64,000 nt of DNA, taken from assembly GCA_035638575.1 (NCBI GenBank), contig DASQZT010000303.1, positions 10,291 through 74,290 of the forward strand, read 5' to 3'. Below the pieces are notes generated by a model, which was not told where the DNA came from, made no database searches, and saw nothing but the letters and a program-made list of their open reading frames with translations. This document shows, in pieces, positions 7,804 to 17,304 of the stretch (the stretch's first letter is position 1; every line of letters starts with the position of its first letter). A program made the translations under genes and the position numbers. Origin of the DNA: DASQZT01 sp035638575 (GTDB taxonomy: Bacteria > Acidobacteriota > Terriglobia > Bryobacterales > Bryobacteraceae).

Positions 7804-7833
7804 TTGACAAAACTCGCCCGTTCGCTTTAGAAT
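7804..7833 (+). promoter_or_regulatory. Sigma-70-type promoter of the TonB receptor gene
   Basis: TTGACA at 7804-7809 and TAGAAT at 7828-7833 are separated by 18 bases. The -35 box is a perfect consensus. It lies about 85 bases upstream of the ATG at 7919, leaving a leader of roughly 80 bases. A Shine-Dalgarno-like GAGGGGG directly precedes the start codon. Confidence 0.7.
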
Positions 7834-7918
7834 CTCCCCCATATCGTTTTTTTGAAGCTCTGTTTGGCCCTTCAGGGGGCGAGAGTTGTAAAGCCTACGT
7901 TTAAGCGAGGGGGTACAT

Positions 7919-10900
7919 ATGAGGCGGAGCCATTGGCTCACTTCTATTCACGTTTCCAGATTTTTCTTCGGGCTGTCGATTGTCGCTCTGGGGATTCTCT
8001 TGTCCTTCACTGCGACGCCGGCCTGGTCCCAGGTAACCCTGGTCGGTTCCATTGTTGGACAGGTGGTTGACCAGCAGAATGCCGCCGTTCCGGGCGCCGA
8101 AATCAAGGTGTTCGATGCCACCACCAACAGCAGCCAGACGACCCTCACCAACGACGCGGGCCGTTACATTTTTGTCAATGTCCCGCCCGGAGTCTACGAC
8201 ATCAGCTTCGGCAAAATTGGTTTCGCAGGTTACAAGATCGACCGCCAGCAGGTGGATGTCGGTGTCACCCTTACCCTGAACGCCACCCTGAACGTCGGCC
8301 AGACCACCACTACCGTCGAAGTCACCGCTGCCGCCGGCGCCGAATTGCAGACCATGACTGCCACCGTCGGCCAGACCATTACCGGCCAGCAGCTTGCCTC
8401 CCTGCCGACCCTCGGCCGCGATGCCAACGCCTTCTACACCTTGCAGCCCGGCGTGTTGCCCACCGGACAAGTCGCCGGCTCGGTGGCCGATCAGAACATG
8501 TACCAGTTGGACGGCGGAAACAACTCCAGCGACATGGATGGCAATTATTCCGTTTACACCAACCCCAGCGGCAGCACCGCCGGCGGCACCGGGGGCACGC
8601 CCTCCGGCGTCATGCCGACTCCCATCGAGAGCATCGAGGAGTTCCGCGTCGGCACCAACAACCAGACCGCCGACTTCAATGGAGCTGCCGGCGGCCAGGT
8701 CATGATGGTCACTCGCCGCGGCACCAACCAGTTCCATGGCTCCGGTTATGAGTATTATTTCTCCTCCAATGTCGGCGGCGCCAATCAATGGAAGAACAAT
8801 CATACGCTGCTGGCCAACGGTCAGGCCACACCCACCCCGATCGGTCATCAGAACCGGTTCGGCGGGTCGATCGGCGGGCAATTGATTCCCAAGTCGATTC
8901 TGGGCGGCAAGACCTATGTCTTCTTCAACTACGAAGGCCGCCGCTTTCCGCAGGTGTCGACTGTCGAGCGGAACGTCCCCACACCCCTCATGCGCTTGGG
9001 AGTCATTCAGGTGCTGAACAGCGCCGGCCAGTACGTGGCCTATAACCTGAACCCCACGCCGGTCACCTACAACGGTGTCACCTACGCCCCCGCCGCCTGC
9101 CCGGCCGGATCCTGCGATCCCCGTGGCCTCGGCCTCAACCCCATCGTCAGCAAGATCTGGAATACCCAGATGCCCCTGCCCAACGACCCTCAAGGCGGCG
9201 ACACGGTCAACACCCAGGGCTTCCTCGGAAACGTGCCCCTGCCCTTGCATTCCAATTTCGCGGTGGGCCGCATCGATCACGATTTCGGCGCCCGGAACCG
9301 CTTCTTTGCCAGCTACCGCTATTACAAGTTCTTGCAGTTGTCCAGCGTCCAGACCGACATTGGCGGCGTGCTCCCCGGCGATACGCTCGGCACCTATTCG
9401 GCCAAAGCTGTGCGGCCGCAGCAGCCCTCCTACTGGGTGGGCGGCCTCACCTCTACCCTTTCCCCCACCACCACCAACGATTTCCGCTTCAGCTATCTGC
9501 GCAACTTCTGGCAGTGGGGTACCGTGGCGGCCCCGCCGCAGCTTCCCGGCCTCGGCGGCGCGCTCGAAATCAACGGCGACAACTCCAACGCGCTGAACCC
9601 GGTCAACGTGGACGCGCAGGATGCCCGCCAGCGCTTCTGGGATGGCCAGGACAAGGTCATCCGCGACGACCTGACCATGATCAAGGGCAACCACCTCTTC
9701 CAGTTCGGCGGCACCTACCAGCGCAACTACGATTACCACCTGCGCAACGACAACGGCGTGGGTATCATGAATTCCGCGGTCTATCAGATCAACTCCGGAT
9801 CGGGTGTCACGCTGCCTTCTCAGTACATCCCTGGCACCGTGCCCACCTCCCAGTTGACCAACTACAACACGCTGTACAACGACGTTCTGGGCATTGTCTC
9901 CCAGCCCCAGTACATGTACACCCGCGCCGGCCAGAACTTGAACCTGCAACCGTTGGGTTCCTACATGTTCGACCAGAGCATCATTCCGTACTACAGCGTC
10001 TACTACAGCGACACGTGGCGCGTGAAGCCGTCGTTTACCCTGACCTACGGGCTGAGCTACCAGATCGAAATGCCGCCGTATGAAATCAACGGCAAACAGG
10101 TTCAGCTCGTGGACCAGTCCGGCAACCCGGTGGACATCGACTCCTTCTTGCAGGCGCGCCAAAGGGCCGCCCTGGCGGGCCAGACCAGCAACCCCACGTA
10201 TAATCCGGTGCTCGGATTCGCCACCGTCCGGAACGTCGGCACCGGAAATAAGTATCCCTTCGATCCCTTCTACGGCGGATTCAGCCCGCGCGTCGCCGCG
10301 GCTTGGAATCCCAGCGCCGATAACGGCTTCCTTGGCCACCTCATCGGTCACGGCAAGACCGTGATCCGCGGCGGCTACAGCCGCATCTACGGCCGCCTCA
10401 ACGGCGTCAACCTCGTCCTCGTTCCGCTCCTCGGCACCGGCCTCGGCCAGGCCGTATCCTGTATCGGCGCCAGCATGACCGGCCAGTGCCTCGGACCCGC
10501 CGGCGTCGATCCCACGAATGCCTTCCGCATCGGAGCCGACGGTCTTACGGCGCCCCTGCCCGCCGTTTCTCCGACCCTCCCGCAACCCTACTATCCGGGC
10601 GTCGGCGGCAGTGCGGCCGCCGGCGATGGATCCGGTCTCGATCCCAAGATCAAGCCCAACCGCTCCGACCAGTTCGATCTCACAATCCAGCGCGAGCTTT
10701 CCACGCACGTCAGCTTCGAGGTCGGCTATATCGGCCGCATTCTCCGCAACGAATTCCAGGAGACCAACGTCGACGCCGTGCCGTTTATGACCACCCTCAA
10801 TGGCCAGAGCTTCGCGCAGGCCTTCTCCAACGTGTACTGGCAGCTCTGGGCCGGTGCCTCCCCCGCTTCCATTCCCGTCCAGCCCTTCTTCGAAGCTGCC

Positions 10901-11956
10901 CTGGGCGGAGCCAATTCCGCTACCTGCAGCGGCTCCGGAAGTTGTACCGCGTTCGTGGCCAACAACCAGAAGTCCAACATCACCACCACCCGCGTGTACG
11001 ACATGTGGGCCGCCTTGAACAAGCTGTCCTCCTGGACCCTCGGCCGCACCATGCCCAGCACCTCCAACAGCGTCGTGGGCGGCAACGTCGCCCAGCAGAT
11101 CTCGTCGTTCGAGCTCATCAACAGCCAGGGCTGGTCCAACTACAACGGCGGGTTCTTCTCCCTCAAAATGCGCAACTGGCACGGCTTGACCGCGGTCTCC
11201 AATTTCACCTTCAACCGTTCCCTGGGCACCGGCGCATACACCCAGTCCACCAGCTCCTACACCGCTCTGAACCCCTGGGACCTTCACTCCATGTACGGGC
11301 CTCAGCCGTTTGACATCCGCTTCGTGTACAACCTCACCATGTTCTGGACCTCCAGTTCCCTGATCCACGGGCACGGTCTGCTGCACCACGTGCTGGGTGG
11401 CTGGAATATCGCTCCGCTGTTCACCGCTCAGAGCGGCGTTCCCCTGGCCGTGAGCATCTCCGGGGGCGCCAATACCAACTGCCAGTCGTTCGGCGAAATC
11501 AATTGCAGTTCCGGCAACACCAACGGCCACGAGAACGCGCCCCTGGTGGTGCCCTTCACCGGCGGGAATTCGGCCAACTACAACGTGACCGTGGCCAGCG
11601 GCGCGGGCATCAATGGAAATGCTACCCGCGGCGGGTCTGGCATCAACATGTTCACCGACCCCAACGCCATATTCGGCGAATTCCGGCGCCTGGTCCTGGG
11701 CTACGATACCAGCGGCGGCGGCAACGGCAACATCCGCGGCTTCCCCACCTGGAACGTGGACGCGCAGGTCACCAAGGACTTCAGTTGGAGGGAGCGCGTG
11801 GGGGCCACCTTCAGCGTTCAGATCACCAACGTGCTGAACCACTTCCAGGCGTCCAATCCGACCCTCAGCCTGGATACCCCCGCCAGCTTCGGCGTGGTCA
11901 CCAGCCAGTCCAACACTCCGCGCCAGATGGAGTTCGGCATCCGCCTCCATTTCTAA
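7919..11956 (+). CDS. TonB-dependent receptor with carboxypeptidase-regulatory-like N-terminal domain
   Basis: A 1345-residue outer-membrane protein of the large Oar-like type found in many copies in acidobacteria. A long signal peptide ends near ATPAWSQ. Residues 40-125 form a CarboxypepD_reg/Cna-B-like beta domain (GQVVDQQNAAVPGAEIKVFD, then DISFGKIGFAGYK). A plug-like region follows (IESIEEFRVGTNNQTADF, then QVMMVTRRGTNQFHGSGYEY). The remainder is a beta-barrel with many aromatic strands ending in FGIRLHF, a proper terminal aromatic for outer-membrane insertion. It probably imports a large substrate such as an oligosaccharide or peptide, driven by TonB-ExbBD. It has its own promoter and a terminator. 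The equally long antisense frame (7901-11962) is a high-GC shadow. Confidence 0.95.
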   Translation: MRRSHWLTSIHVSRFFFGLSIVALGILLSFTATPAWSQVTLVGSIVGQVVDQQNAAVPGAEIKVFDATTNSSQTTLTNDAGRYIFVNVPPGVYDISFGKIGFAGYKIDRQQVDVGVTLTLNATLNVGQTTTTVEVTAAAGAELQTMTATVGQTITGQQLASLPTLGRDANAFYTLQPGVLPTGQVAGSVADQNMYQLDGGNNSSDMDGNYSVYTNPSGSTAGGTGGTPSGVMPTPIESIEEFRVGTNNQTADFNGAAGGQVMMVTRRGTNQFHGSGYEYYFSSNVGGANQWKNNHTLLANGQATPTPIGHQNRFGGSIGGQLIPKSILGGKTYVFFNYEGRRFPQVSTVERNVPTPLMRLGVIQVLNSAGQYVAYNLNPTPVTYNGVTYAPAACPAGSCDPRGLGLNPIVSKIWNTQMPLPNDPQGGDTVNTQGFLGNVPLPLHSNFAVGRIDHDFGARNRFFASYRYYKFLQLSSVQTDIGGVLPGDTLGTYSAKAVRPQQPSYWVGGLTSTLSPTTTNDFRFSYLRNFWQWGTVAAPPQLPGLGGALEINGDNSNALNPVNVDAQDARQRFWDGQDKVIRDDLTMIKGNHLFQFGGTYQRNYDYHLRNDNGVGIMNSAVYQINSGSGVTLPSQYIPGTVPTSQLTNYNTLYNDVLGIVSQPQYMYTRAGQNLNLQPLGSYMFDQSIIPYYSVYYSDTWRVKPSFTLTYGLSYQIEMPPYEINGKQVQLVDQSGNPVDIDSFLQARQRAALAGQTSNPTYNPVLGFATVRNVGTGNKYPFDPFYGGFSPRVAAAWNPSADNGFLGHLIGHGKTVIRGGYSRIYGRLNGVNLVLVPLLGTGLGQAVSCIGASMTGQCLGPAGVDPTNAFRIGADGLTAPLPAVSPTLPQPYYPGVGGSAAAGDGSGLDPKIKPNRSDQFDLTIQRELSTHVSFEVGYIGRILRNEFQETNVDAVPFMTTLNGQSFAQAFSNVYWQLWAGASPASIPVQPFFEAALGGANSATCSGSGSCTAFVANNQKSNITTTRVYDMWAALNKLSSWTLGRTMPSTSNSVVGGNVAQQISSFELINSQGWSNYNGGFFSLKMRNWHGLTAVSNFTFNRSLGTGAYTQSTSSYTALNPWDLHSMYGPQPFDIRFVYNLTMFWTSSSLIHGHGLLHHVLGGWNIAPLFTAQSGVPLAVSISGGANTNCQSFGEINCSSGNTNGHENAPLVVPFTGGNSANYNVTVASGAGINGNATRGGSGINMFTDPNAIFGEFRRLVLGYDTSGGGNGNIRGFPTWNVDAQVTKDFSWRERVGATFSVQITNVLNHFQASNPTLSLDTPASFGVVTSQSNTPRQMEFGIRLHF

Positions 11957-11972
11957 CGGCATCCGCGCGTCC

Positions 11973-12004
11973 AGGGGCGGCCCCGTCTGGGTCCGCCCCT
12001 TTTT
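11973..12004 (+). terminator. Rho-independent terminator of the TonB receptor gene
   Basis: The stem AGGGGCGG (11973-11980) pairs perfectly with CCGCCCCT (11993-12000) and is followed by a short T run. It begins 17 bases after the receptor stop codon. Confidence 0.8.
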
Positions 12005-12007
12005 CTT

Positions 12008-12053
12008 GTGGCGCAGGCGCTCCTGCCTGCGGCTCGCGCGAGCCGCGCCGGAG
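12008..12053. repeat. Intergenic double-palindrome element
   Basis: Two inverted repeats lie back to back: GCAGGCGCTCCTGCCTGC and the perfect GGCTCGCGCGAGCC. It directly follows the terminator. The style (a GCAGG-loop-CCTGC hairpin in intergenic DNA) is shared with the element at 43680-43702, although the two are not identical. Confidence 0.5.
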
Positions 12054-12069
12054 CGCTACCTGTGCTACG

Positions 12070-12234
12070 ATGCCGCTTATGGCTGACCTTAATCTCCACG
12101 AATGGCCCATTGAAGCCTTCGCCATGGTTGCGTTTGCGCTGTCGGTCTTCAATTTCTTCGTATCGCTCTGGTCCATCAAGAGCGTGCGGGCGTTAAACGC
12201 GAAAGCGGCGGGCAAGCCTCCTACCGCGTCGTAA
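12070..12234 (+). CDS. Small single-pass membrane protein, unknown
   Basis: A 54-residue frame (or 51 residues from the ATG at 12079) with one clear hydrophobic helix, AFAMVAFALSVFNFFVSLWS, between an acidic N-terminus (MADLNLHEWP) and a basic tail (KSVRALNAKAAGK). That charge pattern predicts a single membrane span with the tail inside. No good ribosome binding site is visible, and it sits right after a repeat element, so it could be a chance frame. The amino-acid pattern nevertheless looks protein-like. I know of no function. Confidence 0.45.
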   Translation: MPLMADLNLHEWPIEAFAMVAFALSVFNFFVSLWSIKSVRALNAKAAGKPPTAS

Positions 12235-12419
12235 ACGCAATCTCGACGTTGGCTTTTGTATCCGAACGCGCGAAGCGCCGTTACGGTAACTGCTTAAGGA
12301 CTTTCGCGCGCACGTCTGCCACATAACGCATTACGCCGAAGCGGCTCGATTGGAAGCCTCGCCGCCCAAGGTCCTGCTGAAATTCGGCGCATATCACATC
12401 TACGCCGTGGCTCGTTGCC

Positions 12420-12601
12420 TATCCCGCCTGATGGTGATTCCGGGCTCGGGAACCGTCTCCAACAGCCAATGCTCGGTGACGGGCGCGGGCGCCGCCGCAA
12501 GTGAAAGCGGAAACACACTCGCCCTGACTCTGCCGATCACGTTCTCACCGAGCTTCACCGGCAATCAGCTCTTCTTCCTCGCCGCGCGTGCGATCCGTTA
12601 G
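12420..12601 (+). pseudogene. Remnant of a C-terminal beta domain duplicated from the VCBS protein
   Basis: The frame reads MVIPGSGTVSNSQCSVTG and, further on, LALTLPITFSPSFTGN before QLFFLAAR. This is nearly the same as the last domain of the next gene (MVLPGNGTVSNSQCSVTG, then LTLTLPITFSPTFAGN and QLFFLAAR at about 15830-15990). It has no signal peptide or start context of its own and stops early, so it is probably a broken duplicate. The 190 bases before it (12235-12419) hold nothing I can recognise. Confidence 0.75.
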
Positions 12602-12660
12602 CGTACCATAATGCGATGGGGTTAAGATCGGAAGATGCGCGTTATAAGGAGGCCTTTCCA

Positions 12661-15600
12661 GTGATACGACTTCTCGCTTTGGCTGTATTCCTCGTGCTGG
12701 CGGCCCGGCCGTCAATGGGGCAAGCGGCGGGGTATACATGCAAAGACGACGGTGACGGCATATATGAAATCACCAACTCGGCGACCCACATCACCATAAC
12801 CTACGAGCTGGACATCATTGGATCTTCCTCCGGTCCCGGCGGTGTTAGTTACCCAGCCCGGTGGTACATCTATGACCTAGGCAACAATGTTGAAGGTATC
12901 TATCCCGAACCCCTGCTCGTCATCGAGGGTGACAACAGTCTCGCAGCTTTCCTCGAACATGACTGCGGCAAGGCCCTTGGAAGCCAGATTTGGCTTCAGG
13001 CCGCTGAACAGCCCCCAATCTTTGACGCGTATGGGTTCGGCGACGACACCAGCTTCGTGGCCCAGAGACATCCTCCCGGGCTCGGGTCCCATGCGACTTC
13101 GCAATATTCGCTCGTGAGCGGACAGGCCTCCCAGTCCGCCACCCTGGCGGACTTGAACGGGGATGGCTTCCCCGACGAAATTGGGGTCAGCCCAGTCGGC
13201 GTGACCATCCGGCTCCTGGCCGCGGATGGCTCCGTCATTTCGACCAACGTATTCCCGGCCGGATTCACACCCGGAGTTCAAACCAGCCAAGTGGTCGCGG
13301 CGGATTTCAACGGCGATGGCAAGCTCGACTTAGCCATCACCTATTCCAATAGTTCGGGGACCGGCGGCGTATCCATCCTCCTGGGCAACGGCGATGGAAC
13401 TTTCCGAAGCCCGAAGCTGATCCCGGCCGGCGTCTATGCCCAAACCATTGCCGCCGCCGATTTCAATGGCGATGGCAAGATCGATATCGCACTGGCCAAT
13501 AACAACGACAATGCGGCGACGACGGTTTCGATCCTGCCCGGCAACGGCGATGGAACCTTCGGCGCCGCCGTCACGTATCCCGCGGGGCCGGGTTTCCCGG
13601 TCTCGCTGCTCGCTCTGGACCTGAACGGCGACGGCGCACCGGACTTGGCGGTCGCCAACGTATCGCCCAGCGGCAAGCAGGGCAACGTCACCACGTTGAT
13701 TAATAAGGCTGGCAAAATGGGCTCGCCCGCCTCCACTTCAATCCCCATCTCCCTGGACTTCCTCGCCTATGCTGACCTGAATCATGATGGCAATCTCGAC
13801 TTGGTAGTGGCATGCCGGACTTCCAATGCCTTGGTCGTGCTTTCCGGGAAGGGAGATGGGACCTTCCAGGCGCCCGCGGCGTACGCCGTTGCCGCGTACC
13901 CCGCATCGCTCTATCCGATGCCCACCTCCGACGGCTACACCGTCATCTTCACGGCCGATGATATAAGCGGCTCCACCCGGTTCATCATCGTCTCGCCGCA
14001 AGGAGCCGTTTATGCACCGCGGCTGTTTTCCATTGGCGGGTCGCCAACGGGAGTTGCCGCCGCCGACCTGAACGGCGACGGCTTCCCCGACATCGTCATC
14101 ACTGGCGGCTCCAGTGACGTTTCCGTCGTGATGGCGCAATCGGCCCGGCAGTTCAACGCGCCCGTAGGTTATTCGCTCGGCCAACCCTCACCATCGCCGC
14201 TGGCGGTGGCAATCGGCGATATCAACGGAGACGGTAAACCGGATGTGATCGTGGCCAACGGAGGTGTTTCATATCCCGAGACTGAGGGGCCGGGCTCGGT
14301 GAGCGTGCTTTTGGGCAACGGAGATGGAACGCTGCGGGCGCCCATCAGCACGACCGTCAATCAAAACGCGGGGAGCATTGCGCTCGGAGATTTCAATCGC
14401 GACGGGAAACTGGATGTGGCAGTCGCGGCATACGGAACGCTGCCCGGCGAAGCGGGCTCCGATGCGGGCACGCTGCTGGTGCTGCTGGGCAACGGCAACG
14501 GAACGTTCCAGCCGCCGATTTCCCTTGCAACCGGCGGGCTGCATCCCTCCGCAGTGGCGGCGGCGGACCTCAACGGCGATGGCAAACTGGACATTGCCGC
14601 TGTGCTGGGTAGCACCTTCGGAGCACCCCAAACCCTCGCTGTCTTTTTGGGTCAAGGCAACGGCACGTTCGCGGCAGCGCGCACCTTTCCGTTGCAGAGT
14701 ACGAGCGAGGGCCAGGTTTTCATAGCCATCGGCGACTTCAATGGCGATGGCAAGCTGGACATCGCGACGGGCGGCGCTCCGCAGCTCGATATCATGCTCG
14801 GCGATGGCGCCGGCGGATTCAGTGAGGCGTCCGCTTTGCCCACAGTCACTGATGGCACCGTAGCCGCCACCATGGATCTGAACGCCGATGGCAAGCTCGA
14901 CCTGGTCCTTCTGAGCTGCTGCGGCGAATCCGAAGGCTCGTACCTGCTGGGCAATGGCGATGGCACATTTCAACCCGCCGTGCATTTCTCTTCCGGATCT
15001 TCCACTACCGCGATCGCGGTGACGAAATTCGGCCTAAGCGATGGGCCGGACTTCGTGATCACGCAGCAAGGTGGCAACCCGCAGCAAGGCGGCACTGGCG
15101 GCACCTGGAGCCCGTTCCTCGGCGCGACTTTTCAACCCGGGGGCCCCGCGCCCGCGTCCAACGCTCCCACTTCGGGCGCCGGCAGCTCGCAGGCTTTCAC
15201 CTTCACCTTCTCCGACGGCAGCGGCTATCAGAATCTCTCGGTGGTCGATGTGCTGATCAACAGCGCGCTCGATGGCCGCCAGGCCTGCTACATCGCCTTC
15301 GTCCCTTCCGGCGCCAATTCCGGCTCGGTCTTTTTGATCGACAATGCCGGCGATGCCGGTGGGCCGTATCAAGGCCTCGTGCTGCCCGGTGGCGGTTCCA
15401 TCAGCAACGGCCAGTGCACCATCAGCGGCGCCGGCAGTTCGGTGAGCGGCAGCGGCTACGATCTCACCCTCACCCTGTCCATCACTTTCAGCGCGAGCTT
15501 CGCTGGCAATAAAGTGGTCTACACATCGGCGCAGGACAAGTCCGGCACTAACTCCGGATGGCAGGCGCTGGGCACCTGGAACGATCCCGGCGCGGTGCCC

Positions 15601-16044
15601 CCGGGTCCCTGGGTGAGCGGCATGAGTCCGGCGTCTACAAGCGGCCTCGGCCCCACCACTTACACCTTCACCTTCACCGACACCAACGGCTGGCAGGATA
15701 TCACTGTGGCCGACATCCTGATCAACAGCGCTATCAATGGCCGGAACGCCTGTTACCTGGCGATCGTGCCGGCGGCGCAGCAAGTCCTGCTGGTGGACAA
15801 TGCGGGCGATGCCGGCGGTCCATATTCAGGGATGGTGCTGCCGGGCAACGGAACCGTCAGCAACAGCCAGTGCTCGGTTACCGGAACGGGGAGTTCGATC
15901 GCGGGCAGCGGCAACACCCTCACCCTGACGCTCCCCATCACCTTCTCCCCGACCTTCGCCGGCAACCAGCTCTTCTTCCTCGCCGCGCGCAGCAATACCG
16001 CGAACTCAAATTGGCAAGCAGTGGGATCGTTGAGCGTGCCATGA
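12661..16044 (+). CDS. Secreted VCBS/FG-GAP repeat protein with duplicated C-terminal domain
   Basis: A secreted protein of 1127 residues. The start is the GTG at 12661, because AAGGAGG lies eight bases upstream (12646-12652) and the next residues form a signal peptide (IRLLALAVFLVLAARPSMGQ). From about residue 150 to 830 it has roughly a dozen FG-GAP/VCBS units marked by DLNGDGFPD, DFNGDGKLD and LLGNGDGTF, which are calcium-binding beta-propeller repeats. The last 250 residues hold two tandem copies of a domain that reads TFTFSDGSGYQNLSVVDVLI and TFTFTDTNGWQDITVADILI, each with LIDNAGDAGGPY or LVDNAGDAGGPY. Such proteins are usually exported and may bind carbohydrate or other surfaces; the function here is unknown. 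Confidence 0.9.
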   Translation: MIRLLALAVFLVLAARPSMGQAAGYTCKDDGDGIYEITNSATHITITYELDIIGSSSGPGGVSYPARWYIYDLGNNVEGIYPEPLLVIEGDNSLAAFLEHDCGKALGSQIWLQAAEQPPIFDAYGFGDDTSFVAQRHPPGLGSHATSQYSLVSGQASQSATLADLNGDGFPDEIGVSPVGVTIRLLAADGSVISTNVFPAGFTPGVQTSQVVAADFNGDGKLDLAITYSNSSGTGGVSILLGNGDGTFRSPKLIPAGVYAQTIAAADFNGDGKIDIALANNNDNAATTVSILPGNGDGTFGAAVTYPAGPGFPVSLLALDLNGDGAPDLAVANVSPSGKQGNVTTLINKAGKMGSPASTSIPISLDFLAYADLNHDGNLDLVVACRTSNALVVLSGKGDGTFQAPAAYAVAAYPASLYPMPTSDGYTVIFTADDISGSTRFIIVSPQGAVYAPRLFSIGGSPTGVAAADLNGDGFPDIVITGGSSDVSVVMAQSARQFNAPVGYSLGQPSPSPLAVAIGDINGDGKPDVIVANGGVSYPETEGPGSVSVLLGNGDGTLRAPISTTVNQNAGSIALGDFNRDGKLDVAVAAYGTLPGEAGSDAGTLLVLLGNGNGTFQPPISLATGGLHPSAVAAADLNGDGKLDIAAVLGSTFGAPQTLAVFLGQGNGTFAAARTFPLQSTSEGQVFIAIGDFNGDGKLDIATGGAPQLDIMLGDGAGGFSEASALPTVTDGTVAATMDLNADGKLDLVLLSCCGESEGSYLLGNGDGTFQPAVHFSSGSSTTAIAVTKFGLSDGPDFVITQQGGNPQQGGTGGTWSPFLGATFQPGGPAPASNAPTSGAGSSQAFTFTFSDGSGYQNLSVVDVLINSALDGRQACYIAFVPSGANSGSVFLIDNAGDAGGPYQGLVLPGGGSISNGQCTISGAGSSVSGSGYDLTLTLSITFSASFAGNKVVYTSAQDKSGTNSGWQALGTWNDPGAVPPGPWVSGMSPASTSGLGPTTYTFTFTDTNGWQDITVADILINSAINGRNACYLAIVPAAQQVLLVDNAGDAGGPYSGMVLPGNGTVSNSQCSVTGTGSSIAGSGNTLTLTLPITFSPTFAGNQLFFLAARSNTANSNWQAVGSLSVP

Positions 16045-16135
16045 TCCGTTACGGCTGGCCCTTCTGGGCAAAAAAACGGCGATATCGTCTAAAAGCTTTG
16101 CCCGGAGTGGCGGCGATCAGCCATTTGGACGCAGA

Positions 16136-16423
16136 TCAGGCGGCGGTCAGCCTCGTCACGTGCAGCCGCTTTCTGCTTCGTTCTGCGTGCCACAGATCGT
16201 ACTGAAGCTGCTGATTCAACCAACTCTCCGCACTGGTATTGAAGGCAATGGAGAGACGCACGGCCATCTCTGGGCTGATACCCGCACGGGCGTTAAGGAT
16301 GGCGGACAGCGTTTTGCGGCTTATTCCGAGAGATCGAGCAGCTTCGGTGACGGTCAAATTCAGGGGTTCCAGGCACAGTGTCTTGAGAACCTCTCCCGGG
16401 TGCGGCGGATTGTGCATTTTCAT
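16136..16423 (-). CDS. higA: HigA-type antitoxin (XRE family)
   Basis: A 95-residue helix-turn-helix protein starting MKMHNPPHPGEVLKTLCLEP, the typical HigA/VapI opening. The HTH is TVTEAARSLGISRKTLSAIL, followed by NARAGISPEMAVRLSIAF and a helical tail (ESWLNQQLQYDLWHA). In intact systems HigA neutralises the RNase HigB and represses the operon. The start is the ATG at 16423; the longer frame from 16480 enters the toxin gene. The toxin gene lies immediately upstream on the same strand, the order expected for higBA, but its N-terminus is broken, so this antitoxin may be an orphan. Confidence 0.88.
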   Translation of the reverse strand: MKMHNPPHPGEVLKTLCLEPLNLTVTEAARSLGISRKTLSAILNARAGISPEMAVRLSIAFNTSAESWLNQQLQYDLWHAERSRKRLHVTRLTAA

Positions 16424-16431
16424 ATTTGACC

Positions 16432-16668
16432 TTAGTGGTAGTCCTCGTAGTCGACGCGGTCCACGTCCCTCCCTACGCATGTGAAGGTGACGCGCCAGTT
16501 GCCGCTCACCTTAATGGCCCACGTACCCTTTCTCGGACCGTGCAGTTCGTGGAGATTCAAACCAGGCAAGTCCATGTCCTGGGCGCTCGCTGCCACGTTC
16601 AAACGGCCGAGGATCAGCCGGAGCCGGTCAGCGTGCTTAGCCTGAATGAACCAGTGTAACCCATATGG
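16432..16668 (-). pseudogene. higB: HigB-type toxin, N-terminus broken
   Basis: The frame reads GLHWFIQAKHADRLRLILGR, then GLNLHELHGPRKGTWAIKVS, then GNWRVTF and a VDYEDYH end, which is a HigB/RelE-fold RNase body with the usual C-terminus. However, a TAA stop lies at 16669-16671, just before the conserved N-terminal strand, and there is no ATG, GTG or TTG at the expected place. The preceding bases, read in another frame (ANCNHMG), could be the lost N-terminus after a one-base shift. I therefore treat it as inactivated or as affected by a sequence error. Confidence 0.7.
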
Positions 16669-16802
16669 TTACAGTTTGCACGCCCGCTTCCGTCTCCGGG
16701 TGGTTCTGGCCAGAAAACAGGGATTACCGGACTGAACCGGTTCTCGAAACGGCCCGGAGAAGTCGGCCAGGAACTTCACAGGGCGCTTTGCGGTCTTTTG
16801 GA

Positions 16803-17304
16803 TCAGGCCGTCGCCGGCGATTCGGTTGTCGGGATGTGAGGCTTAGAGAACCTGACCGCGCCCACGCTCCACACCATCAACAACACGATGAGCGGTGTTC
16901 GTGCCACTTCAACCCATGGTTCTTTGAAACCCAATGCGTAGAAGGGTGCTAGAACAAGGGAACTATGCGGGATGGTTAGCAGCAAGGCAATCCCAATCGG
17001 CTTCCAGAAGTTGATGCCCACCTTGTGCCGGGAAGCGATCCGGTAGAGAGCGAACCCGAGCAATGGGCAAATCAGGTGAACCGTCTGAGCGTAAAAACGT
17101 CCGAAGTCGCGAATGTGGCTCATCGGTTGCCATCCGTGGGCGTAACTCCACAGCCCCTCCGTTGCCAACAGCATGTGCTGGAAGAATCCTTGGTACGTCG
17201 AAATTCGGCAAAAGCCCATTCAAATCCATGGCGGAATAGACCATGCCGTGCGTAAAGATTGCCGCCACCGCCGCACTCGTTCCGATTGCTAGGGATCTGC
17301 GCAT
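16803..17304 (-). pseudogene. Frameshifted small integral membrane protein
   Basis: Two overlapping minus-strand frames make one protein. The first (from 17304) gives MRRSLAIGTSAAVAAIFTHG with MVYSAMDLNGLLPNFDVP; the second, continuing to 16803, gives YQGFFQHMLLATEGLWSYAH, then VHLICPLLGFALYRIA and further hydrophobic helices (IGIALLLTIPHSSLVLAPFY, LIVLLMVWSVGAVRF). The shift falls near 17195-17215. Joined, it would have about 165 residues and four membrane helices. I do not recognise the family. It may be a real frameshift mutation, a sequencing error or, less likely, a programmed event. Confidence 0.55.

Noticed and set aside
7901..11962. A 1353-codon open frame on the minus strand opposite the TonB receptor gene
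   Set aside because: The product is a valine-, glycine- and alanine-rich sequence without domain structure and lies exactly opposite a gene with signal peptide, family motifs and terminator. It is a shadow caused by high GC content.
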